64,000 nucleotides of DNA from Polytrichum commune (Eukaryota > Streptophyta > Polytrichopsida > Polytrichales > Polytrichaceae), in NCBI GenBank assembly GCA_950295325.1, contig OX485809.1, positions 20,274,001-20,338,000 of the forward strand. The letters run 5' to 3'. The translations under genes were made by a program, and so were the position numbers. The notes beneath the pieces were generated by a model. It was not told where the DNA came from. It made no database searches and was given only the letters and a program-made list of their open reading frames with translations. Of the stretch, positions 50,763 through 63,499 are shown piece after piece. Each line of letters opens with the position of its first letter. Within the stretch, counting starts at the first letter, position 1.

Positions 50763-52029
50763 CATATTGGAGTTTTCTTTTTAAAGAATTGGGTTATTTA
50801 TTCTATAAAATTCCTCTAAAATGATCTGCAATTTTTCTGAATTCTTAAACTTCAACAGGTTATCACTCAAACTCAACTGGTCCATCCCGTTCTCCCCATT
50901 AACATGTTCATGGATCGAGCTTCACAATCATAAGGTATGCAGCTTTACCCGGTTACAGTCCTACCTCTTTAATATGGCACTCGATAATAGGACAACCTCG
51001 ATATAATGACATAAATATTGTAAATTAAACTTTCTAGTTAAAATTTACCTTTTCAATACATCTATGACATTGTTTATACAACATCATGAACCTCCAAATG
51101 TCATATTATAGAGGTAATAAATGTACATGTGTATGTGTGGGTCCCACACATGTATAAGTACATAGTAAATGTTGACTCTTTATGTAAACTTTCACATATG
51201 AAATGTGGATATAATAGATGTAAATGTAAAATGATGTTACAACATGGGAACTAAGGGAACCATGTTCTCTATCTTAGAACGTAATCGAGAAATTCATTGG
51301 CTTTTGTCTCTTTTGTGGCATTTTTTCACCTAAACCCCACATCGGGTTGCACAGTCTGTTTTCGAGCATTTTGAACTTAATATGTAATGCATTGCTTTGG
51401 TATGCATATTTATTGGAAAGCTCTTGAAATTTCACTTCTATTGGTGGCGGTTTTGTCCAGTTCCGGGTTATATTGACAAAATTATGAGCATTTAAAGGTT
51501 GCTTAAGTTTTTGTAGTTGAGGTTAGTTTTGATCCGATCTTAATGTAGAGCCCTTGGACTCTTTAGATGTTGATGAGAGACCTTCACATATTATGAAATT
51601 GGTAGTTGCTCCACCATCATGCTCAATTATTAGCTACGTTTTTAATGGACAACCCATTAGAGTTTACTCAAGTAAAGGTAATGAAATTGTAGGCCATATT
51701 GGAGAAGCCCAGTAAGAAATTTGTTGCTAATTTGAAGTGGCAACATCAACGGACTATTGATTCCTTCTTCAAGTGCACATAGGTTTCATGAGAGAAATTT
51801 TCATGTTTGAAAACATTTGAAAAAACATATATTTTGTATACGTTGCAAAATATCTAATGTGTGTTTTCACGAAACACCTCATTATTTTGACAAAGGTGTC
51901 CAATTTGTGATATTATTGGATTTGTGACACCTCGATAATTCAATGGTTTTCTCGTTTCCCAAATGTGTCATATTAAAGAGGTAGGACTGTATTTTTCTCA
52001 ATCAGTCACCCTATATTTATAGTTTGCAT
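50763..52029. other. Intergenic DNA
   Basis: I see no gene, RNA gene or clear repeat family in this stretch. Confidence 0.4.
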
Positions 52030-52275
52030 GGTGGGTGGTTAGGTGTAGATCTAAGAACGGCTACCAAATAGATATGAGGCTAGAAGAGATTGGACTACAT
52101 GGCCAAAGTTTGCTAACCATTATGGGTTCAATGGTGAACATAATTAGGGGACTTATATGACCACACTTAACGGGTTTGCGGGTCCTCACTTTGATAATGA
52201 ACGAGATAGATATACAAGTTCCAAAATTTTATGAGGCAATAATCTCGCATTGATTGCGTGTTTCTCTTCCTAGGA
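52030..52275 (+). repeat. Dispersed repeat family 2, copy e
   Basis: It has GTGGTTAGGTGTAGATCTAA, AGAAGAGATTGGACTACATG, GGTTCAATGGTGAACATAAT, TATATGACCACACTTAACGG and GATTGCGTGTTTCTCTTCC in the family order. Here the G run is only AGGGGA. Confidence 0.78.
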
Positions 52276-53902
52276 GAAGTGGAAGCATAATTAAAAGTGT
52301 TCATTTTAGGCATGTTTATCTTTATGTGGCGACGTCATTCTTTCCTCTCTTCACAATGGGTATTGAAATCATGTGGGTGGGGTATGTGTCATTCAAGCAA
52401 TGAGGTTTGAAATTGGTTGGCGAAGAACAATTAGCTTCTAAATATGTGGATAGAAGATGATCACTTCAGTATAATATGAACTTGAAATTATAAGCCTCAC
52501 ACTAAAGAGGAGAAAGAGTGTCGTAAGGAACGTGCTTATATGGTGGGCACTTCCAACTCCATAGACATATATCTAGCCGTTGGACAGGTCAAGAATTGTA
52601 TCATTTAGCATGGGGCAACAATATGTATTTTACAGTAAGCAATTCATTTTTGTTTACAAATCTTATTCTCTCCATGAGGTCGTGTCATATACCACTCAAG
52701 TATGGATATATGATTAACAAAAGTGATCACATAGGACCCACACACCAAGTTACTAAGGTATGTAGGCCTCATGTGGTCAATCTTCTTAATAAAATACTTA
52801 CCTCGAGTGGTGTTTGGCAAGAATTGTAATTGAGAGAGGATGTCAAAACATATGTGTTACAATGAGATTGAATTCCTGGGGGACAAGGGGGCCCACTCTT
52901 CAATGCATGTGGAACCATATGTGAGTGCAAAGGAGGCGTTTTTATATAATCAATTGACATATATAAAATAGGGGGAAATTGTACTTAGTCTATACAAATT
53001 GAGAGATGTAGAGGTTTACGTAGATACGAGGGCCCAATTTTCCTAGGATAAATTGCAATCATATGGTAGGGTTTAGAGATTTTAATTTTAATCATCAATA
53101 ATGAATGAAAATGGGATGGAAAAATTTGCACATCATGAGATGTTCATTAGACATCCATCCAAGATGTATCTACAAGGAGGGAGGCCATTAGATTTAGGGC
53201 TAGATGAGAAAGACGATATCAGCCTTTGTGAAGGTGAACTACCTTGTGACCAAAAAAACTTTGCAATTCTACAATACACATATGGCACACAATGTTTTAC
53301 TAAGGCCAAATAGCTCTTGTATACTTCCGGTACCCTCTTTACATGGAGGATTTTTGTTTGTGCATATCTCCAACTATATAACCTCACCTCAAAAAAATCA
53401 AGTTTCAACCTATATAAGGGTGTTTTCAAGGGGGTAGCGAATACTTGTGCTTCTAGGGTTTATTGAAGCATGTACCCACTGGGGGATGAACTAATTTTCT
53501 AGAAGATAAACATCATTTAGGTTCAACAACTTACACAATTGGGAGGGCCCATGTGATCAATTGATGAGAACGAGATCTTCACTTTGATCTCTTATGACCT
53601 TTGTATCTCAACTATGCTTGTAAAACTTGGAATGACAATCTACATAATGTTGCTACTAATATACGAGTCTTGGGCGATCGTCATGTGTGGTGAAAGAGAT
53701 ATGCAGCTCTACCACTACGATAGATTTTGCTCATATGGCAGTGACATAGAACAACTACCCCCCAAGACTCGTATGGTTGGAGTACAATAGTGTTGACGAT
53801 TGCTAGTTGGAGGAAACGACTCCCAATTCGATCCAATGATCCCAAATTGTATGAGGAGTTGGAAGCGTCCACAACATGGCTCTATACTTTTAAGCATACA
53901 AG
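52276..53902. other. Intergenic DNA with fragments of dispersed repeats
   Basis: No gene recognised. Short family 2-like fragments occur near 52840-52880 and 53550-53590 (ACGAGATCTTCACTTTGATC). The open frames 53101-53313 and 53133-53429 have no known domain. Confidence 0.4.
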
Positions 53903-54285
53903 AAAAGTATGCCCCATGCTAGATCACATTTGTGTTCGGTTGAGCCCTGCCCCTCCCACGCCTCCTTCACTGCCCGGTCTTCTTGCCTGCACACACGTGG
54001 GAACTCTTCCTCGTTGGAAACCAATGTGACTATACCCGGTTAAAATTACAAATATTCAAGTTGACATCACTTTCATTATTCCCAAGTTAATCAATGGAGT
54101 TTCATCACATGCCAAAGGAGCTTAATGGCTTAAAAAAAAGGCCGGGTATTGTCACATCGGTTCCCAATGGGGAAGAGTTCCCACGCAAGTGCGGGAAGGA
54201 AGACCAAGCAATGAAGGAGGCATGGGAAGGGCAAGGCCCAGCCGAACACAGATGTGATTTAGCCCAAGGTGAAAAGTATGACCAT
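53903..54285. mobile_element. Fold-back MITE, family F, copy 2
   Basis: It has the same arm order as 50365-50762: CATGCTAGATCACATTTGTG, CCTCCCACGCCTCCTTCACT, CCAATGTGACTATACCCGGT and AAATTACAAATATTCAAGTT, then the inverted GGCCGGGTATTGTCACATCG and CACAGATGTGATTTAGCCCA. Confidence 0.88.
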
Positions 54286-55363
54286 GTAGCGCATGGCCAT
54301 TTTTGGCGGATTAATTTAATTCCCTCTCCTCGATTTTCTTTCTCTCTTTTTAAAAAAAAAAGAAAAACGTAAAGGGAGGGTTCTTTCATGAGTTCATTCC
54401 GACAATCAATAGAAACCTGTCAGTTTTTGAACCCATTTTTTTAAGGGCACTCTGCAGGTGGCATAGAAATGGTTATTGCATGCGATGATGGTTGTCTGTT
54501 ATTTATTTACTTACCAAACAAATGCAACGACAAAACGGAATTAAGTAACGCATCCCCGGCCACAGCCACAAGTGCAAGGCAAGAAATAACAAGATAAGTA
54601 TCCACCTTTTGGTGGATATTTTGTAAGCTCAAATGACTGCATGCAGCAAGTCATCAATCACACTTGATGAGAGGGGGCGGGCAGGCTGAAGGCGGGGAGA
54701 GCCACGAGGACTACCATCAAGGTTCCTGCCACGTGTCACTCCCGTATTCGCTGAGACCCATCGAAATCCCCACGTGGACACTACATAGAGTGCCCCTCTA
54801 CGGTACTCGACTGCAAAGACTCCTTATTAATTTGCCTGTCTTGCAGCGGGGCAGCGGTTTCCTCAGACCCGGCTCCTTATCATTGAGTTTGTTTCGGGCC
54901 TTAAAAATCTCACCTCCGGTTTTTTTTTAAATTATTATTATTGTTATTATTTTATCAAATTCTAATTGAGAACAGCCAGAGGCATGCGATCATGAGTTTG
55001 TAATAACCCACCAACTCAAAAAAGTGAGCTTCACAACATGACTATTATGGTCGCTATCATCGAACAAAGGAATTGCACCGATTATCCCAATTAGTGTGTG
55101 TTACTATTCGGACTTACGCAATGTTATAGGGAGTAAGCACAGTCAAAGTATACGGAAAAAGTGCTTTGGTATACTGGGAGGCGTTTTCTGGTCAAACGCC
55201 TAAAAAATAATAGCAAAGTGTTGTTTGAATTGGATTTGTCTTTTCATGACGCCCTTTATTGTTGTGTTAGCTACTCAAATATAGAATCTCAAGACAAGAT
55301 CTTTCAAGCTTGTCATTGAGAGTACCGCTCAAAAGGTAATGGCTAAATATGGTTCTAGACGTA
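54286..55363. other. Intergenic DNA with a GC-rich block
   Basis: A GC-rich segment at about 54670-54900 contains two CACGTG-type cores (CCACGTGTCA near 54729 and CCACGTGGA near 54770). It could be promoter-like, but no gene follows that I can recognise. Confidence 0.35.
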
Positions 55364-55652
55364 CTCCCTCCGTCCCAAAATGATTGTCCATGTTTCTAAC
55401 TTTGGCAAGATTAAGGCCCACTAATCATTAACCGAGTAGTTGTAAGTATGACTCTTAAAAATTTTAAAAACAACAACTACTCCGAAACGCCCCCGGAAGT
55501 TGCGATGTCAAAAAATTTCTTGATATAGAAAGTTGGACACGAAAATATTTGACTTTGAGCCTCAAATGTCCAGCCATGCATTCATAAATTGGACAATCAT
55601 TTTGGGACAAAAAATCCCAGGAAGTAGGACAATCATTTTGGGACGGAGGGAG
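55364..55652. mobile_element. Stowaway-like (Tc1/mariner) MITE, 289 bp
   Basis: The ends are CTCCCTCCGTCCCAAAATGA and its inverted match TCATTTTGGGACGGAGGGAG, flanked by TA on both sides (55362-55363 and 55653-55654). This is the known Stowaway terminus and TA target duplication. The right end carries an extra nearby copy of GGACAATCATTTTGGGAC. Confidence 0.93.
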
Positions 55653-55654
55653 TA

Positions 55655-56780
55655 GGTTTCATGACCTTAAATATTTCGAAGTTGGAATTCATTCATATTC
55701 CTTGACTTCGTCATAAACTCGAGGGCATCATTGCAAGAATTTGTAGAAAAACATCAATTCAATGTAGTTTCGTCACATGCAAAGCAAATCTTGAACAATT
55801 ACATGCTCAAAACACCTACTTGCACACCACTTGCACCGTTTTCTAAAATAATGTAAACTTTTCTACCCAAAAAAAAAACCATTCGTCAACATAAATTACT
55901 CAGCTTTGTCGATCAACATGTTCTCCATACGTTCATGATTTTTCCGTTCACAAAATTCGAAGTTTTAGTATAAAGATCTGAACCACTTCCACTTAAACCT
56001 ACGCAGGGTAATGGAGTTGTGTACTTTACCGTGCTTGATTACGCCCTCTAGTTATTCAATGAAAATGCCATAGTATTTCCACCAGGCCAAGTCATTCATG
56101 TTCTATAAGTTAATGTCCGAACGATCTAACTTATGGAGCATTTGTTAGTAAAAACCGGAACTCCTGCGTAAGAAAGACATTATTGCACCGTAATTAACTC
56201 CGAATAGGTACACGCTCCGCATTAACTAAGTGGGGTAACTAATCGGTGTACTAATGAAGGGAGGGGGGGGGGGATGGATAACTAACTAACGAGCGAATTA
56301 AGTAATCGGCCGCCTGGTGGTGCGATCAGAGAGATAATTAAGGCTGCTAATAAGTTAATAAGTTGGGCCATGGCAGTGGCGCAGGCGAAAGAGGGAGGGG
56401 GCCCTTTTCCAGGCATAAGTTATATGGCCCTTATTTAGCCTTCGAGCTCAATCATCACAGCAGCCCATTACTTTACTTACTCCCAAAGCCAACTCCTTAC
56501 ACGCTGCCACCTCTGAACGTTCATTTGAAGAATCACCAAAAGAAAAGGACACGCCTCCTTCCCTTTCCTTTCCTTTCCGCCGTTCTAGTTTTCCCCCTTC
56601 TGCTTTTCCCCTCAATGTGCCCTCCATAACAATGACATGTCGTCATGGCTCGTAACTACACTACATATTGTATTGAGTGTCGCTTAGTATTCTATCTTTT
56701 TGCTATTGATGTAAAATATTTATCAAGTATAGATGTTAATGTTCTACAATGTCTAAACAACCAATGTGATTTTCACTGGT
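55655..56780. other. Intergenic DNA
   Basis: No gene recognised. The stretch 56363-56629 is open and Pro/Leu-rich, followed by a pyrimidine-rich tract, but has no family signature. Confidence 0.35.
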
Positions 56781-56781
56781 C

Positions 56782-56789
56782 TATATATG

Positions 56790-56830
<41 letters not shown>

Positions 56831-56831
56831 G
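56782..56831. repeat. TA/GA compound microsatellite
   Basis: A TATATG/TA run passes directly into a GA run. Confidence 0.9.
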
Positions 56832-56925
56832 TTTTAGCAATGTGTGATATTAAATAAAATTTGAAGGCATCGTGGCTTTCAAGTTTGATAAACTATTTGA
56901 TTAGCAGCGATGTAGTGGCTAATAG

Positions 56926-57163
56926 TGTAGCCACACCGGGGGGTCCAGCCCAGTCGGTGGAGGGCCCTCCCAGGGGTGGTGCCGCCCATTCGTGCAGGAT
57001 GGGACAGGCACCCAAAGCCCACCGGATGGATGGTTGCACACCGAGTGGGTTGCAACCAGGTGCTTGTCCCATCCTGCCTGGATGGGCGGCCCCATCTCCG
57101 AGAGGACCCCGCACCGGCTGGGCTGGTTGAGCCCTGGCTAGACGGGCCGGTGTGGCTAGCATA
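56926..57163. mobile_element. GC-rich fold-back element, about 238 bp
   Basis: The left end GTAGCCACACCGG matches, inverted, the right end CCGGTGTGGCTAGC. Inner blocks GCCGCCCATTCGTGCAGGAT and, reverse complemented, GCCGCCCATCCAGGCAGGAT also pair. The element is far more GC-rich than its AT-rich surroundings. No coding capacity is supported; the overlapping open frames on both strands follow from the hairpin symmetry. Confidence 0.82.
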
Positions 57164-57232
57164 TGAGAGGCACGACAATACTTGAAGGTGAACCTGTTGG
57201 TAGATTTGGACTCTCATTTGAAGAACAAGAAG

Positions 57233-57268
57233 AATCTCTCTCTCTGTCTCTCTCTGTCTCTCTCTCTA
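57233..57268. repeat. Imperfect CT microsatellite
   Basis: A run of CT units broken by two GT interruptions. Confidence 0.9.
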
Positions 57269-57269
57269 T

Positions 57270-60200
57270 TACATTGACACGTCATAACTAGTTGCAATAT
57301 TCCATGCTCTAGCTCGTGGTTTGGAATAACATGCTTTCAATTTCAATTTTGGGTGATGCACTCTTGACTATAATTTTTTTTAAATTATGAAAAAGTATCA
57401 TGCATGCATCATTTTTAAATCAATACCCCTATACACCAAAATCCAATTTTAAGAAAAACAAAGATATACATATAAATGTAAAGATTATACATAACCTCAA
57501 ATATGTTGTGTACCAATCTTAAATTGTTAAAGAATCCTACATCGATCCCATGGTAGATAGGGCACTCTTACTGGACTTCCCTTGTACTTTATGCAATATC
57601 TTAAGTATTCAACTAGTAATACCTATTTATTTGTAGGTTAATCCATATTTACCGCTTCTAGACATACCAGGAAGATTTAATATTGATACATTGAGTGTCC
57701 ATAATTCTTACCAGGTTCCTTACTATCTATACCTTGTCTATCCTACCCACCTAGCATGATTACACGGATGTCCCTTCTATTACACTATGTTAATTCAAGA
57801 ATAACCACATGCTACGAAGTTCAGATTGTCCTTCCTTATGTTATCACTAGCACTCATTAACTACCCCCACTAACTAGGCTTAATCTACCACTTATGACCT
57901 AGACACTTCCATTATTGATGCTTTTCACTTTCCATTCTAGTCCAATCAATAACTACACCTCTCCTCCCTCACTTTGTGCTATTGAAACATCTTAGTCGCA
58001 CCGTGTATCACCTACCAAACTTGTCTTCCTGGATTTAGTTACCACTTCCTTCTTCTATTGATTGTTGCTATAAGCATCAAGGTCAAAGTATAGTTCATGC
58101 TCCTTCTACCAAGGTTGATTTATTCCTTACTACTTGCTTGTTTAAGCCCCAAATTTCATGCAATTACTCCGTATTTGATCCTTATAATGCCAAGAATCCA
58201 ACTACTACTCTATTACCCTTGTAACATTATTCCTTACCTTTAATTCTCTGCTCAAGATCAGACACTTAATAGAAGTAAAGCAACATCACTCCATCCTCAC
58301 AAAGTTCCTCGAGTATTCATGCAATCATTAGAAAACTACCATGATGGCATCATGACTAACCAAACAAGTACACACATTCCCTTAGATAGTCATTCAACTT
58401 CAATACAAGAGTCTAGACTAAGAAAACACACTCACACAAGTGTAGCCTTCACAAACATCCTAATTTAAAATTAGGCCCCACTTCAACATTGTTCGTTCTC
58501 CTTTACATACTTTTTCACTACCTTATCTCAAAATCCCCCTTCCTACAATTCTATACATCCCCTTAAATGCGGTCCTCTTCGATATAACATTTTTCCTTAT
58601 CCTTATCTAACTCCTTGTATACTAATCCTTATCCTCCCACTCCTAAGTTAAACTTCCTCGGTAAAGGTAATATTGCTTTACCATTAACATAAATATATGC
58701 ACCTAGAGGCCCACTCATGGCCAGAATCCTTCATGGGTGCATATCATGCCCACATGATGGGTTTTTGTATTTATATAGATTAAAAACATCACATAATAAC
58801 TTAACATATTCATACAAACTTACCTTGAACAATGTTCTTGCTATGTGTACTATGTACCAGCCATGTTCAATTAAATACCATTTTTGTTCACCCATGTGTG
58901 TAAGTACTGCAACATAGAGACTAGAGTGCATCCCTCAAGATTTTAAAATACAACACTATTAGAAACAATGAGATTACTAAAATATGTGATTGGCTGTGGA
59001 ACTCGACATGAGACCACTTCAATTCACATTTGGGAAAATAAATGTAAGAGTGATCATGGACTTTGAGGTCCCCAAAAGGCCTATTTTCTTTCAAGCCTAT
59101 ATTATCCACTACCACGATCCAACAAGTATTGCAGTGAGTAGGGAAAAAGAGGATTTGTTGCTGCCAAAGTCAAGGGACCATGACAGAGTAATGTTGTTTA
59201 CATTTTTGTTTTTATTTTTATCCAAAAATTAGTGTAACTAAGAGAAAAGAACGGAGGAAGAAGAGTGGTCGTTTAAGGAGACCATGACAATCGTGACACC
59301 AAGCTTGATCTTAATTGCGTTTGTGATCCAATGATGGTTTTGTGTGCTTAATGGCTGCATTATTAGTGCAATATTTGGGTGGGTCCTTGCAATATTTGTC
59401 TAAAAATCTTACCATTAAGTAACGGTGTTAGTTCCACTAAGTCATTGAATTAGTGGAAGACCCTCAATCAGTGACGTTAATTATGACAAGGCACAAACTA
59501 ATTGTTCGAGCTGGCATAAATGATAAGTTATACATATTCAAGTTGGCCTGTTTAAAGTTTAGCCCCCACAGGAATATTAAGTCACATATGAAAGCCTCGG
59601 GGACTCGCCATTAATATGAAGCATGCATTAAACTCCCGACTCGCAGTCAGTTAGAGGTTTTCGAACTACCATGAAGTAACTTAAATTAGGTCTTAACTTT
59701 AACCCCCTAACTTCCCAAGCCTATGGCAGGGTTGTGGCTTGAGTGCATTTCATTTCACTCAATGTTGGTTGTGGAATATCCATCGACAAGTTTCGAAGTT
59801 AAAATGGGATTTATTTGTAGGATCTTGAAACATGGGAAATCTTTGGGCGTACATAATACTTTGGACTTTCAGACTGTAACAATTAAAGGAAGCGAGGCAA
59901 ATGAAATTGTCATGTTTTATCCCTCAAAAATAAATCATTGACCAATCAAATTTACCTAAAAAAGTTGGGCAGGTTGCTTGTGTGATCGACTGGATGGGAG
60001 AAACTCAATAATTGAGCACTTTCATAAAATTTGAGGCCAAAATGTGCAAACCACATATAGGCTAGGGCCACCTTGCATTTGGAGTATGTAAACTATCATA
60101 TATTTACAACCACGTATATGCAAAAAAAAAACTTCAAAATCATAGCATGTCCAAATGTTAAATTGAACAGCTAGAGTGAGAGCAAAGCCCTTTTTATATG

Positions 60201-60529
60201 AATTAAAAATATTTTTTTTTACAAAAGTAAACAACTTTGATGTTTGTGCAAAGTTTGCATTGGAGTGGCAACCATTGATTGGAGTTAACGCCCTCACTTG
60301 AGCTCCTAACACAACATAATCATGGCCACTTCCCACTTTGACATTTTTTTTGAACATTCTAATCATCTCCAAATTGCAATGGCTCACGTGCCTATGGGTG
60401 GATATCCATGTTGGCTTGGTGTTTGTAGTTGTTTTGGTTGCGGATGAATGAGGTCAGTGGGGTTAATGCAAGGCAGAAATCATCCATAAACCATATAATG
60501 GTTGCTTGGGAAATTAGGGGTTAATGTAA
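57270..60529. other. Intergenic DNA, unclassified pyrimidine-rich block at about 57540-58680
   Basis: From about 57540 to 58680 the plus strand is C/T-rich and G-poor with many stops in all frames. It resembles a decayed transposable element in composition, but I found no domain to name. The remainder shows nothing recognisable. Confidence 0.35.
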
Positions 60530-60600
60530 GGGCCACTTTACACATGGATTAAGAGCCATGACCATGAAAATCCAAGGGCCCTTGAAAATATCCAAAGGCC
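60530..60600. mobile_element. Degenerate end of a family T TIR element
   Basis: It reads GGGCCACTTTACACATGGAT, then AAGAGCCATGACCATG and TCCAAAGGCC, an order also seen at the left end of the copy at 62182. No matching right end was found nearby. Confidence 0.6.
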
Positions 60601-61013
60601 ACACTATGGGAAATAGAAATCCAATTTTGCAATTGATTGGTCCTCAAGCTAAGTGTAAAGTGAAAGTGGAACATGTTGAAAGACTACAACATAAGTTCAA
60701 AATCATGTGCCTGCCATGGCGATATAACATTTCTAGGAACCAATGGCCATTCAATTGATTGTCATGCCCCCTCATTTGGTGCTAGACCCACCTCTAGTTG
60801 ACAATGGGCCTAACACAATAAAATCAAGTAGACCATGAAGCATTATTCATTCGTTACCATGGAGGACGCCTTGTGAATTCTTCCATCCATTTGAAGTTCT
60901 TTGCACATTGAAGCCCTTCAAAGTCTAGTGTATTGTGAAATCGGATTGTCTCCAACTTCTTGACCAATAACATAGTGTGTATATCACGGCTCAAGGGTCC
61001 TCAAGCTCTAGAT

Positions 61014-61395
61014 TGATTATCCCAATTAGTGCGCATGGTACTAATTCCCGAAGCACGCACTATTTTGCAAACGTCTTTTTAAATTAACGAGTGCTGAAGT
61101 TCTTACTAAGAGACACTATATTCTTGATTACATGCTCACTTACCATACATTTCAAGAAAATCAATGTGCTCTCTAAAATGCTCGTAGATCAATCAAAAAC
61201 ACTACACGCAAACACATACTTATCACTGAAATAGTGCGAGGATAAATAACGCTAGTACTTTCAATGAACAATGATGTTATTTTCAACAAATAATACGGAT
61301 ATGAACAATGCATCCCATATCTTTTGGTGGCACTAATTTCATAGCGTTAAGAAATTTCCCTACATGCACTATTAGCCCTCCCCCTCACTAATTTT
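61014..61395. mobile_element. MITE-like element related to 42441-43060
   Basis: The left end (CCCAATTAGTGCGCATGGTA, GCACTATTTTGC) matches the reverse complement of 42836-42890. The right end (CTTTTGGTGGCACTAATTTC, ATAGCG then TTAAGAAAT, CTATTAGCCCTCCCC) matches 42957-43045. Confidence 0.72.
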
Positions 61396-62079
61396 GGTTA
61401 TTTTGTGTAGTGTAAATCGGCCCTTAAATCCAAAAGCAATTCTTCCAACTTTTGTAACAATTTTCACAACCCCCAAACAAACGAAAACGTTTCGGGGTTT
61501 CATTCACATTGCCGGGGATGAGAGGCGAGTTAAAGACACACACACAGACACACGCGGAAGTCACCATTACCGAGGGCCTTTATTTACCTCACTTGTCTGT
61601 ACAGGCTCTTCTTTATTTACTACTACTACCACTGTAAGTATCTGAGCCACTGTGTGGTCAATAATTTTCGGTGTTCTAAATGAACCGCGTCATTCAATAA
61701 GTAACTTAGATAAGTTAGAAGGCCCCGCGTACTTCAAGCCCCTGCCCTGACTCTCTCTCAGGCACTGTGAGCAAATTAAATCCTCCCCCAGCGGTTTATT
61801 TTTAACGGAAGCTGTTAGTTAGTACTTTTGCATGGAGGAGAATCATGAGGCCACTGGCCTCCCTGATCTTGTTACTTTTCCTGCACCTTCCCATGAGATC
61901 GGTGCGGCCCAAAATAGAGCGCTCGGTAAAAAACTAAAATAAAAAAATTGTATTCATGCAATTACAAATGAAATGTGCCTAAGGTATGAATGGGCTGGGG
62001 CGAACCAACCCGTACACTGGTTTCTTGGAGGCAAGGGTTTAGACATCCAACAAGGAACGAGTGTATGGGTTGGTTCCCC

Positions 62080-62890
62080 CAAATCGTATGAATGCATGGT
62101 ATTGATACACGATATACAAGTTAATGGTATCAAAGAATCGACCGAGTTGGTATCAAAGTTGTAGCACCAGTCGAATATTGAGGGCCACTTTGCACACGAG
62201 CCAAGAGCCGTGACCGTGAGATGGTGGGAGCCCCAAAGAAAGTGTCCAAAGGCCGTCCCAAGACACGTCCAATATCATGTGATGTGGTGTGGTTACGGGC
62301 CCTCGAGTGTAGTGTGATGTCATATGTGACTGGGCATTTGATGAAATGCTATTTCGATGAATTTTTATTCATGTGGGTCCTTACACATGATGAAATAGAA
62401 TGAATTGACGGTTGTGAGCGTTTGGAGTGCCATGGTCTCTTGGTTTTGTGTTGGGCTTGCCTTCAAGAGGTGGTTTTTGAAAATAGTCCAAGTGACCATG
62501 AAACGTGATCCATTGGATGCCATGTAAGAAGGAAGCCATGTAGACTTTACATCCATCTTGCATTCACATGCTCTGTTGGTCCCTCGAGCGTAATGTGAAG
62601 TGAGCTTGGACCGACTCCACCTTTTCCACCAACGAGAGTGCTTGAAGTGTAGTGGTCACGGGTTCTCAGTCTCGTGTGTGAAGTGGCCATGATATCTGGT
62701 GGGTATCTCAAGATAAGAGAATCTTTGCATACATGAGATATTGTTCGGGTCGGCACCGTTCTAATTTATATTGATACTAGAGTGATTTTACCCATGTAAT
62801 ATGAAGGTTCTTGGATGATATATAACTTTGAATGGTAACAACAATATCCTTAAAAACCCATACCATACTGGCGTCAAAAAATGTAAAATC
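62080..62890 (+). repeat. Dispersed repeat family 1, copy d, split by a TIR element
   Basis: The left part, to 62181, has GTATGAATGCATGG and ends TCGAATATTGA. The right part, from 62690, reads TGATATCTGGTGGGTATCTC and goes on through AAGATAAGAGAATCTTTGCA and GAAGGTTCTTGGATGATA. The insert is the family T element at 62182-62689. Confidence 0.85.
62182..62689. mobile_element. TIR element family T, copy 3, about 508 bp, inverted relative to copies 1 and 2
   Basis: The left end is GGGCCACTTTGCACACGAGC and the right end, reverse complemented, TGGCCACTTCACACACGAGA. The interior matches copy 1 in reverse (GGCACTCCGAACGC appears as GCGTTTGGAGTGCC). TGA stands on both sides (62179-62181 and 62690-62692), consistent with a 3-bp target duplication. 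Confidence 0.88.
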
Positions 62891-63499
62891 CGGTGTACAA
62901 AAAAACACAATATTGGTCCAACACTAGGCCAACATTGGCCACCGCACCTAATACCAAAAAATAAAAATAAAAATAAAAATAACAATTCTTTCTTTCTTTC
63001 GTTAAGGTAGTTAGTGAGTCTCTTACAAGTTGACAATGGTTCTAAGTCATTGAGAAACACATCATTTGGATACTGTATATAAGAGTTATAAAGGTTTGAG
63101 TTTTATTTGTAGGTAACTTGAAACCACTACCTATGCTAGTTATTAAGGTATTGTACATCCTCATGATCAATATGTACCTACTTCAAATCCCTCAGTGCCC
63201 TTCAATTCCTTCTATTCCTACAATAAGCAATTATTTTCTCTTCATGTTTTTCCACTTGTCATTTCTACATTAGTTGAGAATTCTTGTATTCCTCATGCAA
63301 ACTACATTTCAACATTAATAAAGTTGAAATAGAGTTCCGTTAAAAGTGTTTGATCATTCATACCCCTTGATGAACATAAAGTGGGTAACACAATTGGCTC
63401 GTATGTATACAACCTAGCCAATAATCTCCAAATTGTTGAAAGATTCTCATGCCTACAAAACATCCTCTAGGTAGATCTAAATGTCTTAGTAATACCAAG
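62891..63499. other. Intergenic DNA
   Basis: No gene recognised. An imperfect AAAAT run lies at about 62955-62982. Confidence 0.4.

Noticed and set aside
57540-58680. Pyrimidine-rich block as a retrotransposon coding region
   Set aside because: I translated the plus strand and part of the minus strand and found no reverse transcriptase, integrase or gag motif.
59723-59941. 72-residue open frame with an ATG start
   Set aside because: Too short and without any recognisable domain, splice context or neighbour support.
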